Shown here one piece after another: positions 6,685 to 13,929 of a stretch of 26,358 nt of DNA. The position numbers were made by a program, and so were the translations under genes. Position 1 is the first letter of the stretch; each line of letters opens with the position of its first letter. Source of the stretch: an uncultured Oscillibacter sp. (lineage in GTDB: Bacteria > Bacillota > Clostridia > Oscillospirales > Oscillospiraceae); assembly GCA_910587705.1 (NCBI GenBank), contig CAJUMX010000026.1, positions 1 to 26,358 of the forward strand. Reading direction: 5' to 3'. Under the pieces are notes generated by a model, which was not told the origin of the DNA, did not search any database, and was given only the letters and a program-made list of their open reading frames with translations.

Positions 6685-7557
6685 TCAGCCCTTGACGGAC
6701 CCGGCGGTAACGCCCTTGATGATGGATTTTGACAGGAAGATGTAGACCGCCAAAACCGGCAGAATTGCCAGCAGGATGAACATATACACCTTGCCCAAGT
6801 CGAATTTGGAATAATCCGCCGCTCGAAGCTGGGCAATCATAATGGGTACGGTTTTCAGCTCCGCTTTATCCAGCAGCAGAGCTGGCAAGAAATAATTGTT
6901 CCAGGATTCCACGAAGGCAAAAATCATCTGCACCGCCAGCGCAGGCTTGAGCATAGGCAGAATGATGCGGTTGAAGGTGTACCATTCTCCCGAGCCATCC
7001 ACCCGGGCGGCATCAATGATCTCCATAGGCAGGGTACTTTCCATATACTGTTTCATGTAGAAGAACACGATGGGCGCAGCCACGCCAGGAAGAATCAGGG
7101 GCAGGTAGCTGTTGGTCAAGTGGAACTTGTAGCACAACTGCACGAAGCCCGCGGCAGAGACCTGCTTAGGAATCACCATGACCGCCATGATGAAGGTAAA
7201 GGCTGCCCGCTTCAGCTTAAACTCATAGGCATGGAGACCATAGGCTGTCAAGGCGGAAAAGTAAGTGGTCAGCACGGAGGTGCATGCAGCTACAAGAAAG
7301 CTGTTCAACATTCCACGGGGGATGTTGATAGACGCGTCGTTCCAGGCGTTTTTCAGGTTTGTCAGGAAATTCCCTTGGGGAAGGAAACGAAAGCCACCCT
7401 GGAGGTCCGCATTGGAACGGCTGGCGTTGACAATCAGCAGATAGAAGGAAAACAGACACAAAATACTGAGGAAAATCAAAATTGCATAGACCACCGCGCG
7501 GGTAACCAGTAACATAACCCGGGCCCTGTGGCTCTCGGAGGTATTCACGTGTTTCAT
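6685..7557 (-). CDS. Carbohydrate ABC transporter permease, MalG type
   Basis: A 290-residue inner-membrane permease with an N-terminal helix (VYAILIFLSILCLFSFYLLIV), a large first extracytoplasmic loop, and five further helices. The conserved EAA loop that contacts the ATPase is visible as EIIDAARVDGSGEWYTFNRIILPMLKP. The C terminus ends with a short FLSKSIIKGVTAGSVKG tail typical of MalG-like proteins. It lies 13 bases after the MalF-type gene with its own GAGGAGG site. With the binding protein and partner permease it should import an oligosaccharide; the divergent cellobiose phosphorylase and beta-glucosidase point to cellobiose or short cellodextrins. Confidence 0.93.
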   Translation of the reverse strand: MKHVNTSESHRARVMLLVTRAVVYAILIFLSILCLFSFYLLIVNASRSNADLQGGFRFLPQGNFLTNLKNAWNDASINIPRGMLNSFLVAACTSVLTTYFSALTAYGLHAYEFKLKRAAFTFIMAVMVIPKQVSAAGFVQLCYKFHLTNSYLPLILPGVAAPIVFFYMKQYMESTLPMEIIDAARVDGSGEWYTFNRIILPMLKPALAVQMIFAFVESWNNYFLPALLLDKAELKTVPIMIAQLRAADYSKFDLGKVYMFILLAILPVLAVYIFLSKSIIKGVTAGSVKG

Positions 7558-7570
7558 CTCTTTCGCCTCC

Positions 7571-8506
7571 TCACTGCTCCCGCTGCCGGGTCAGGGACTT
7601 GAACACCAAAACGCTAAGCAGGCCGGTGAGGATAAAGACCACCACCGAAATGGCTCCGGCCATGCCATAGTTCTTGCTGGTGCCCAGGTAGTTGTTCAAG
7701 TACATGATCAGAGTTGTGGACGAGCGGTTGGGGGTGCCTAGGCCGTTGGTGAGAACCTGAGGAACGTCGAACATCTGGAGACCGCCGATAAGAGCCGTAA
7801 TGATGGTGTAAACCAGGATTGGTGTCAGCAGCGGCAGCGTCACTCGAAAGAAGGTTTGAAGGGAGCTGGCCCCGTCGATGGTGGATGCCTCGAAGAGGCT
7901 CTGGTCGATGCCCATGATGCCCGCCATCAGGAGAATGGTGGTATTTCCAAACCACATTAGAAAGTTCATCAGGCAGATTAGGCCCCGGACGGTAAACTTC
8001 ACGGCAAAAAAGTCGATCACATGATCCGACCACCCCAGCTGCATCAAAAGCTGGTTCACCGGCCCCACATTGGAAAACAGGGTGTAGAACAGCATGGAGA
8101 AGGCAGAAGCCATAATAAGATTGGGCAGATAGATGACCGCCTTGAAAAACGCCTGCCCTTTAATCCGCAGCCGGTAACTGGTGAAGAAAATAGCCAGCAG
8201 CAGGGCAATGATAATCTGCGGCACCGCGCCCCCCACCCAGAGAGCCACGGTGTTGCCCGCATATTTTAAAATATCCACGCTGCCGCTGGAATCAGGCGTG
8301 AAGAGGGTGACATAGTTTTTCAGCCCCACGAAATTGGGTCCCACCTGGGTCAAACCCTCCCGATAATTCTCAAAAAAGCTGTTGTAAATAGTCAGCACCT
8401 GGGGTGCCAGGTGAAAGATGGCGTAAGCGATAAAGAACGGCGCGATGAAGATATAACCCCACTTGGCGTAGCTAACGCCCTTCCGGCGGAGCGGCTGCTT
8501 TCCCAT
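7571..8506 (-). CDS. Carbohydrate ABC transporter permease, MalF type
   Basis: A 311-residue permease with six predicted membrane helices, beginning after a basic N terminus (KWGYIFIAPFFIAYAIFHLAP). The EAA motif reads EASTIDGASSLQTFFRVTLPLLTP, as in CUT1-family sugar permeases. The ATG at 8506 has AAGGAGG about 8 bases upstream. It pairs with the MalG-type permease downstream. It is separated from the binding-protein gene by 108 bases containing a strong hairpin that probably sets relative expression. No ATP-binding subunit is encoded, as is common for CUT1 systems that share an MsmX/MsiK-like ATPase. Confidence 0.93.
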   Translation of the reverse strand: MGKQPLRRKGVSYAKWGYIFIAPFFIAYAIFHLAPQVLTIYNSFFENYREGLTQVGPNFVGLKNYVTLFTPDSSGSVDILKYAGNTVALWVGGAVPQIIIALLLAIFFTSYRLRIKGQAFFKAVIYLPNLIMASAFSMLFYTLFSNVGPVNQLLMQLGWSDHVIDFFAVKFTVRGLICLMNFLMWFGNTTILLMAGIMGIDQSLFEASTIDGASSLQTFFRVTLPLLTPILVYTIITALIGGLQMFDVPQVLTNGLGTPNRSSTTLIMYLNNYLGTSKNYGMAGAISVVVFILTGLLSVLVFKSLTRQREQ

Positions 8507-8548
8507 GGCGGCTTCCTCCTTCTATTTAAAATCGACGAGGATGCGGAC

Positions 8549-8579
8549 GGCTGGGGCAGGGCTCTTCCCTGCCCCAGCC
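8549..8579 (-). other. Intercistronic mRNA-stabilising hairpin between binding protein and permease genes
   Basis: A perfect 13-bp GC-rich stem, GGCTGGGGCAGGG (8549-8561) with CCCTGCCCCAGCC (8567-8579) and a 5-base loop, lies 35 bases past the binding-protein stop. No T tract follows on the minus strand, so it should not be a full terminator. Such hairpins are known after malE-like genes, where they protect the upstream message and allow excess binding protein. Confidence 0.7.
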
Positions 8580-8614
8580 GGCGGTTTCTCCCGTTAAGGG
8601 ACGCTTATCCGGTT

Positions 8615-9943
8615 TTACGGGGTAACGATGCTGGGATACTTTTCGTTGACGTATTTGTAGAAGTTGCTCATGGCCTCTTCCTCGGAGACAGTACCCTTGC
8701 AGTACTCCCGCCAGTTGGACTGGAGACCCTCGTTGAGGAGCTGGTCATAAACGGTCTGATTCTCAAACTTGATGTTTCCGGCCATTTCGGCAAACATGGC
8801 GGTATCGTTCTGGCCGCCCAGGAAGGCGCTTCCAAACTCGGGATCTTCGGCAAACTTCGCGTTAACGGCTTTGTTGTTGGAGAACTGGGCTTCCTTCTCC
8901 ACTAGCAGGGAGCAGACTTCCTCGTCGTTGATGAAGGTATTCATGACATCCGCCAGCATAGAGGGGTTGTCGGAGCCGGAGGCGGCCAGCAGCCAGGTGC
9001 CGCCCCAGAAATGGGCCTGGGGACCCTGGCAGATGGCCCAGTCACCGGAGCAGCCCTTCTCGGCGTCCTGTGCGTTGCCCATGGAGAAATTAAAGTACCA
9101 CGCGGGGCCAAAGTAGCACATGGCTTTGCCGGAGGCAAACATCTGTGCGGTGCACTCGTCAGACCAGATATCGCAGTCCTGGGTGTAGCCCTTGTCGGAG
9201 AACTCCTTGGCCTGCTTCATCCACGTTTGGATATTCTCATCGATCTGGAGGTTGTTGTTTCCGTCCACCCAGGGAGCGGAGACATTGTTGGAGAACACCC
9301 GGTAGGTGGCGGCCTCGGAAGCGGTCATCAGGTAGCCCTTAGCGGCGGCCTGCTCGGCCACGGCGTTGAACTTGTCCCAATCGGAGACGGCGGCCTGGAC
9401 CTGAGCGGGATCGTCGGTACCCAGCACGTCCTTGGCGATGGAGCGGCGGTAAATCATGGCGGCGGGGCAGCACTGGAAGGACACGCCCTTCACCACGCCG
9501 CTAGCGTCGGAAGCAGCCTGGACCGTATAGGGATAGGCGTTGGAGAAGTCGGTAACACCCAGTGCGGTGATATCCTGGGTGGCATCGCTGTTGGTGTACT
9601 TGAGGATGTAATCGGCTTCTGCCAGGAACATATCCACCTTGTCATCGTCGGCGGCTCCGGACTGACTCATCAGAGCGGCATCCAGCTTGTCCTGGTAAGC
9701 GCCGTCCGCGCTGGGGGTGATGATCCAGTTGACCGTGATCCCCTCGGGGACCTGATAATATTTTTCGAAGAAGCCCTTAAACTCCTCATTCCAGGCGTGG
9801 ATGTTGAAAACCTTCCCTTCCTTGGCGGGCTCCGCGCCTTCCTTATCAGGCTCTGTGGGAGGCGCGCTCTCGCCCTTATCTCCACAGGCGGCCAGGGACA
9901 GGATCATGACGAGGGCGAGTAGCAGAGCAAACAACTTTTTCAT
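8615..9943 (-). CDS. Sugar-binding lipoprotein of an ABC transporter
   Basis: The 442-residue product starts with a lipoprotein signal, MKKLFALLLALVMILSLAAC, with the acylated cysteine at residue 20, then an acidic/Pro linker. The mature region follows the extracellular solute-binding protein family 1 pattern: VFNIHAWNEEFKGFFEKYY near the start, the DMFLAEADYILKY strand, and several aromatic-rich segments suited to sugar stacking (PAWYFNFSMG, AHFWGGTWLL). The start has AAAGGAGG at ideal spacing. It is the first gene of the import operon, downstream of the LacI-type regulator on the same strand. The substrate is inferred to be cellobiose or cellodextrins from the divergent enzymes. Binding specificity cannot be read directly. 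Confidence 0.92.
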   Translation of the reverse strand: MKKLFALLLALVMILSLAACGDKGESAPPTEPDKEGAEPAKEGKVFNIHAWNEEFKGFFEKYYQVPEGITVNWIITPSADGAYQDKLDAALMSQSGAADDDKVDMFLAEADYILKYTNSDATQDITALGVTDFSNAYPYTVQAASDASGVVKGVSFQCCPAAMIYRRSIAKDVLGTDDPAQVQAAVSDWDKFNAVAEQAAAKGYLMTASEAATYRVFSNNVSAPWVDGNNNLQIDENIQTWMKQAKEFSDKGYTQDCDIWSDECTAQMFASGKAMCYFGPAWYFNFSMGNAQDAEKGCSGDWAICQGPQAHFWGGTWLLAASGSDNPSMLADVMNTFINDEEVCSLLVEKEAQFSNNKAVNAKFAEDPEFGSAFLGGQNDTAMFAEMAGNIKFENQTVYDQLLNEGLQSNWREYCKGTVSEEEAMSNFYKYVNEKYPSIVTP

Positions 9944-10030
9944 CTTAAAAATCCTCCTTTATAAAATGTGAAACACTTTTATTGGGACCATTTCATTGTG
10001 AACCGCACCCTCGGCATGGAAATCACCGGG

Positions 10031-10087
10031 GGGATTTCCCTACGGCTTTGCCGTAGGGAACAGAAGCCATGGCTTCTGTGGAAATCC
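10031..10087. repeat. Two-hairpin palindromic element (cruciform-like)
   Basis: An outer stem GGATTTCC (10032-10039) with GGAAATCC (10080-10087) encloses two perfect hairpins: CCCTACGGC-ttt-GCCGTAGGG (10038-10058) and the palindrome ACAGAAGCCATGGCTTCTGT (10060-10079). The whole is a three-way-junction fold placed between the lacI stop (2 bases away) and the binding-protein gene. It looks like a dispersed REP/MITE-type element that may also act as a transcript end for lacI. Copy number elsewhere cannot be seen here. Confidence 0.7.
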
Positions 10088-10088
10088 T

Positions 10089-11099
10089 TCACTCCAACCG
10101 CCGGACGGACATGCCCTCCCGCAATGCGCCGGGGATGAAAAAGCGATCTATCAAAGCGGTTCGGGGCTTTTCAATCAGCTCGATCAGCTTAGCCGCTGCA
10201 GTTCGACCCAAAACGTCTGTATCCTGGTAATAGGTTGTCAGCCGGGGATGCATAACACTGGCTAGGTGAATGCCGTCGTAGCCGGTGACGGAGATGTCCT
10301 CCGGCACCCGCAGGCCCTTTTTCTGAATGGCGTTCAAGCCACCGATGGCGGAAAAATCGTCCGGTAGCAGAATGCAGGTGGGCGGTTCCGGCAGCTCCAG
10401 CAGCACCTGGGTCAGCTCCCCGCAACGGTCCGGGTCATGGTACACGCCCTCAATTACATATTCCTCCGGCGGCTCTACCCCCAGCTCCTCGCAAGCCCGG
10501 TAGAAGCCGGTCAGACGATTTTCCGTAACGGCGGTACGCTCGCCGTGGATGAAAGCGATCCGTCGGTGGCCCAGGCCGTACACATGGCGGACCAGCGCTT
10601 CTGTTCCGCTGACATTATCGGAAACCACGGCCATACGGTTGTTGAACACGTGGTCGATGGTCACTACCGGCAAAGAGGAATTCACCAGCTCCAAAACCTG
10701 AGGATCGTTGAAATCCACACAGGCGATGATAATGCCGTCCAAGCTTCGGTAACGACAGTGCTGGAGGTAGGTGGTAGGCTTGTTTCCCGCGTGGCGGTTG
10801 ATGAAGGTGATGTCATAGCCCCTGGCCTCCGCCTCCTCCTTCAGGCTGTTGAGGACGGCGGAGAAGTACTCATGGGCCAGGCCGCTGCGCCGCTCATCCA
10901 CAAACAACACGCCGATGTGATAGGTTCGGTTGGTTTTCAGGGCCCGCGCGGCGGAGTTGGTCAGATACCCCATCTCGTCGGCAGTCCTGAGAATGCGCTC
11001 TCGGGTTTCCTGTCCGATGTCCTGTTGTCCGTTCAGGGCCTTGCTGACGGAGGCAACGGAGACTCCGCAGCGCTGCGCAATGTCCTTCATGGAGACCAT
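10089..11099 (-). CDS. LacI-family transcriptional regulator of the cellobiose locus
   Basis: The 336-residue protein opens with a typical LacI helix-turn-helix and hinge: MKDIAQRCGVSVASVSKALNG, then ERILRTADEMGY and SAARALKTNRTYHIGVLF. A periplasmic-binding-protein-like effector domain follows, with DGIIIACVDF, VVTIDHVF, GHRRIAFIHG and a C-terminal PRLTTYYQD segment. ATG 11099 is used; ATG 11090 (at MKDIAQ) is an equally plausible start. The gene sits between the import operon and the divergent GH94/GH1 pair, and operator-like motifs flank both promoters, so it should repress both units and itself. The inducer is likely cellobiose or a related glucoside, by context. Confidence 0.92.
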   Translation of the reverse strand: MVSMKDIAQRCGVSVASVSKALNGQQDIGQETRERILRTADEMGYLTNSAARALKTNRTYHIGVLFVDERRSGLAHEYFSAVLNSLKEEAEARGYDITFINRHAGNKPTTYLQHCRYRSLDGIIIACVDFNDPQVLELVNSSLPVVTIDHVFNNRMAVVSDNVSGTEALVRHVYGLGHRRIAFIHGERTAVTENRLTGFYRACEELGVEPPEEYVIEGVYHDPDRCGELTQVLLELPEPPTCILLPDDFSAIGGLNAIQKKGLRVPEDISVTGYDGIHLASVMHPRLTTYYQDTDVLGRTAAAKLIELIEKPRTALIDRFFIPGALREGMSVRRLE

Positions 11100-11133
11100 T
11101 CCTATCCGATCACCGCCCTTCTCTCGCAAGTTC

Positions 11134-11151
11134 CTTAATCGTTTTCGTAAA
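11134..11151. promoter_or_regulatory. Putative LacI-type operator at the lacI transcription start
   Basis: CTTAATCGTTTTCG (11134-11147) recurs exactly at 11428-11441 in front of the phosphorylase gene. The overlapping TTTTCGTAAA (11142-11151) is an imperfect palindrome about a central CG, the usual LacI-family form, and lies on the expected start of the lacI transcript, suiting autorepression. Confidence 0.5.
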
Positions 11152-11154
11152 TTC

Positions 11155-11183
11155 AACATACCTGATTTTGCCAAAAAATGCAA
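11155..11183 (-). promoter_or_regulatory. Promoter of the lacI-type regulator gene
   Basis: On the minus strand TTGCAT (11178-11183) and TATGTT (11155-11160) are 17 bases apart in an AT-rich stretch, about 55 bases before the ATG at 11099. Confidence 0.6.
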
Positions 11184-11241
11184 GGGCTTTTTTTGACATT
11201 TTGCGCAATTCCATCAGATTTTGTAGATTTAACTGAATATA

Positions 11242-11274
11242 CTCACGAAAATTTAGGAATTGCGCTTACGAAAG
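11242..11274. promoter_or_regulatory. Two further operator-like motifs in the divergent intergenic region
   Basis: CTCACGAAAA (11242-11251) and CTTACGAAAG (11265-11274) are variants of the reverse complement of TTTTCGTAAA. The second is a 10-mer palindrome with mismatches only beside the central CG. Their spacing (23 bases centre to centre) would place two dimers on nearly the same DNA face. Confidence 0.4.
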
Positions 11275-11376
11275 TTTACTTAAAAGCAGAAGAGATCGCC
11301 GTTTGACCGTTCCTCAAAAAGGATTTCCTTCCCTCCAAAAGAAAAATTGTCAAAATCAAGAAATAAAGTCTTGCAA

Positions 11377-11404
11377 TTTAGAAAAAAATTCGATATCCTA
11401 TAAT
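11377..11404 (+). promoter_or_regulatory. Possible promoter of the phosphorylase/glucosidase operon
   Basis: A perfect TATAAT (11399-11404) lies about 85 bases before the GH94 start, with a poor -35 (TTTAGA, 16-base spacer). A TTGCAA at 11371 is too far away (22 bases). A weak -35 would fit a regulated or activator-assisted promoter. The remaining bases of this 390-bp gap (11100-11489) are AT-rich with no gene. Confidence 0.4.
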
Positions 11405-11427
11405 CAGAAAATTAGGCAAACCGATAA

Positions 11428-11443
11428 CTTAATCGTTTTCGAT
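11428..11443. promoter_or_regulatory. Putative operator in the phosphorylase operon leader
   Basis: A second exact copy of CTTAATCGTTTTCG (11428-11441) extends here into the interrupted palindrome ATCG-TTTT-CGAT (11432-11443), about 25 bases past the expected start of transcription, where repressor binding would act as a roadblock. Confidence 0.5.
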
Positions 11444-11489
11444 ATCGTAACCCAAGGACCACTTACAACAACACAGGAGGAAATGGCCT

Positions 11490-13925
11490 ATGCAATTCGG
11501 ATACTTTGATACTCCCCGGCGGGAGTATGTCGTAACTACGCCCCGGCCTCCCCTTCCCTGGATCAACTATCTGGGCAGCGAGGATTTTTTTGCACTGCTG
11601 TCCAACACGGCTGGCGGCTATTGTTTCTATAAAGACGCGCGGCTGCGCCGCATAACTCGCTACCGCTACAACAACTGCCCCCCGGACCAGGAGGGCTTTC
11701 ACGTTTATGTGAAAGAGGGCGATGTTCTCTGGAACCCCGGCTGGCAGCCGGTACAAACCGAGCTGGACGGCTATAACTGCCGGCATGGCATGGGATATAC
11801 CCAAATCCAGGGGGAAAAGAACGGCCTTACGGCGGTTCAGCGGCTCTTTGTTCCTCGGGGGGAGCGGTGTTTGCTGATGGAACTCACTCTGCAAAACTGC
11901 TCTAAGGCGCGAAAGACTTTTGAGATATTCCCCTTTGTGGAGTTTTGTCTCTGGGATGCGGTGGACGACGGCACCAACTTGCAGCGCAATCTTTCCACCG
12001 GCGAGGTGGAAGTGGAGGACAACGCCATTTACCACAAAACAGAGTACCGGGAACGTCGAAACCACTACGCGGTCTTTTGGGCTGATCGCCCATTTCAGAG
12101 CTTCGATACCGCCAGAGACGCGTTCATGGGCTCCTATGGCTCCCCTGCCGCGCCAGAAGCGGTGATAAGAGGGGCCTGCACCGGGTCCACAGCCCAGGGC
12201 TGGGCTCCGGTGGGAGCCATGCAGTTTCATATAGAGCTAGAGCCAGGTGAAGAAGAATTCCTCCTCCTGGGGCTGGGCTATATCGAAAATCCCGAGGAGG
12301 ACAAGTTCTCCGCCCCTGGCGTGATCAACAAAAAGCTGGCCCATGCGCTGATGGAACGTTACCGAACCCGGGAGCAGAGCGAGGCGGCCTTCCAAGAGCT
12401 GAACCGGTATTGGACGGAGCTGCTCTCTCATTTCCAGTCACACTCCCCGGATGAGAAGGTAGACCAGATGGTCAACACCTGGAATCAGTACCAGTGCATG
12501 GTCACCTTCAACATGAGCCGCTCCGCCTCTTACTTTGAGAGCGGGACGGGACGGGGCATGGGCTTCCGAGACTCCTGTCAGGATTTGCTTGGTTTTGTCC
12601 ACATGGTCCCGGAGCGGGCCAGGGAGCGAATTCTGGACATCGCCGCCACCCAGTTCCCTGACGGCAGCGCCTACCACCAGTACCAACCCCTGACCAAGAA
12701 AGGCAATCTAGCGGTGGGCAGCGGCTTCAACGACGACCCCCTTTGGCTCATCGCCGGAGTGGACGCTTATCTGCGAGAAACGGGAGACTGGAGCATCCTG
12801 GACGAGCTGGTTCCCTTTGATAACGACGAAAACGCCGCCGCTCCACTGATGGAGCACCTGCGGCGCAGCTTTCGATACACGGTGAATCATTTGGGGCCCC
12901 ACGGCCTGCCCCTCATTGGCCGGGCAGACTGGAACGACTGCCTAAACCTCAACTGTTTCTCCCGCCATCCTGGGGAGAGTTTCCAGACCACCGGCCCCAA
13001 CGAAGGTCCGGCGGCGGAATCCGTGTTCATCGCCGGAATGTTTGTTCTCTATGGCCGTCGTTATGCGGAGCTCTGCCGCCGCCAGGGACTGACGGAGGAA
13101 GCGGAGACCTGCCTAGAGGCTGTGAAGTCCATGGAAAAAACGGTCTTGACCGCAGGCTGGGACGGGGCCTGGTTCCGTCGGGCTTACGATGCTTTCGGCG
13201 CGCCGGTGGGCAGCCGGGAGTGCGAAGAGGGGCAAATCTACATAGAGCCCCAGGGCATGTGCGTCATGGCGGGCATCGGAAAGGAGAGCGGCCAGGCGGC
13301 ACAGGCTCTGAAAAGCGTAGAAGAGCGGCTGGACACGCGGTTTGGCATCGTGCTTCATCAGCCGCCTTACACCCGCTATCGGCTGGAGCTGGGGGAAATC
13401 AGCAGCTACCCCCCTGGCTACAAGGAAAACGCAGGCATCTTCTCCCACAACAATCCCTGGATCACCTGCGCGGAAGCCGTGCTGGGCCATGGGGACCGGG
13501 CCTTTGAGACCTACCGAAAGCTCTGTCCGGCCTATCTGGAGGAGGTCAGCGAGATTCACCGCACAGAGCCTTATGTCTATAGCCAAATGGTGGCAGGAAC
13601 GGATGCCGCCGCCTTTGGCGAGGCGAAAAACAGCTGGCTCACGGGAGCCGCCGCCTGGAGCTTTACCGCCGTTTCGCAGGCAATTTTGGGCATACGACCG
13701 GAGCTGGACGGGCTGTGTGTAAATCCCTGCATTCCCTCTGGCTGGACGGGCTTTACCGCCGTCCGCCGTTTTCGGGATGCCGTATATCAAATTACCGTGG
13801 AAAATCCCGAGGGTTTGCAATCTGGCGTGAAGGAACTCTACGCGGACGACGTGCGGCTGGAGGGGACCATCGTTCCCACTGCCCCGGCAGGGAGCGTCGT
13901 GTCCGTCCGAGTAGTGATGGGGTGA
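11490..13925 (+). CDS. Cellobiose phosphorylase (GH94)
   Basis: The 811-residue cytoplasmic enzyme phosphorolyses cellobiose to glucose 1-phosphate and glucose, saving ATP. It has the complete GH94 layout: an N-terminal beta-sandwich (FGYFDTPRREYVVTTPRPP, NTAGGYCFYKDARLRRITRY), a linker, then an (alpha/alpha)6 barrel with GRGMGFRDSCQDLLGFVH, ATQFPDGSAYHQYQPLTKKG and the catalytic-acid motif GRADWNDCLN (Asp480/Asp483), and a C-terminal sandwich. Length and sequence are, from memory, strikingly like the Clostridium thermocellum enzyme, which supports cellobiose over chitobiose or cellodextrin specificity. AGGAGG lies 9 bases before the ATG. It is the first gene of an operon with GH1, and no secretion signal is present. 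Confidence 0.96.
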   Translation: MQFGYFDTPRREYVVTTPRPPLPWINYLGSEDFFALLSNTAGGYCFYKDARLRRITRYRYNNCPPDQEGFHVYVKEGDVLWNPGWQPVQTELDGYNCRHGMGYTQIQGEKNGLTAVQRLFVPRGERCLLMELTLQNCSKARKTFEIFPFVEFCLWDAVDDGTNLQRNLSTGEVEVEDNAIYHKTEYRERRNHYAVFWADRPFQSFDTARDAFMGSYGSPAAPEAVIRGACTGSTAQGWAPVGAMQFHIELEPGEEEFLLLGLGYIENPEEDKFSAPGVINKKLAHALMERYRTREQSEAAFQELNRYWTELLSHFQSHSPDEKVDQMVNTWNQYQCMVTFNMSRSASYFESGTGRGMGFRDSCQDLLGFVHMVPERARERILDIAATQFPDGSAYHQYQPLTKKGNLAVGSGFNDDPLWLIAGVDAYLRETGDWSILDELVPFDNDENAAAPLMEHLRRSFRYTVNHLGPHGLPLIGRADWNDCLNLNCFSRHPGESFQTTGPNEGPAAESVFIAGMFVLYGRRYAELCRRQGLTEEAETCLEAVKSMEKTVLTAGWDGAWFRRAYDAFGAPVGSRECEEGQIYIEPQGMCVMAGIGKESGQAAQALKSVEERLDTRFGIVLHQPPYTRYRLELGEISSYPPGYKENAGIFSHNNPWITCAEAVLGHGDRAFETYRKLCPAYLEEVSEIHRTEPYVYSQMVAGTDAAAFGEAKNSWLTGAAAWSFTAVSQAILGIRPELDGLCVNPCIPSGWTGFTAVRRFRDAVYQITVENPEGLQSGVKELYADDVRLEGTIVPTAPAGSVVSVRVVMG

Positions 13926-13929
13926 TCCC

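Noticed and set aside
10437..11138. Plus-strand frame opposite the LacI-type gene
   Set aside because: Shadow of the regulator's codons; no independent support.
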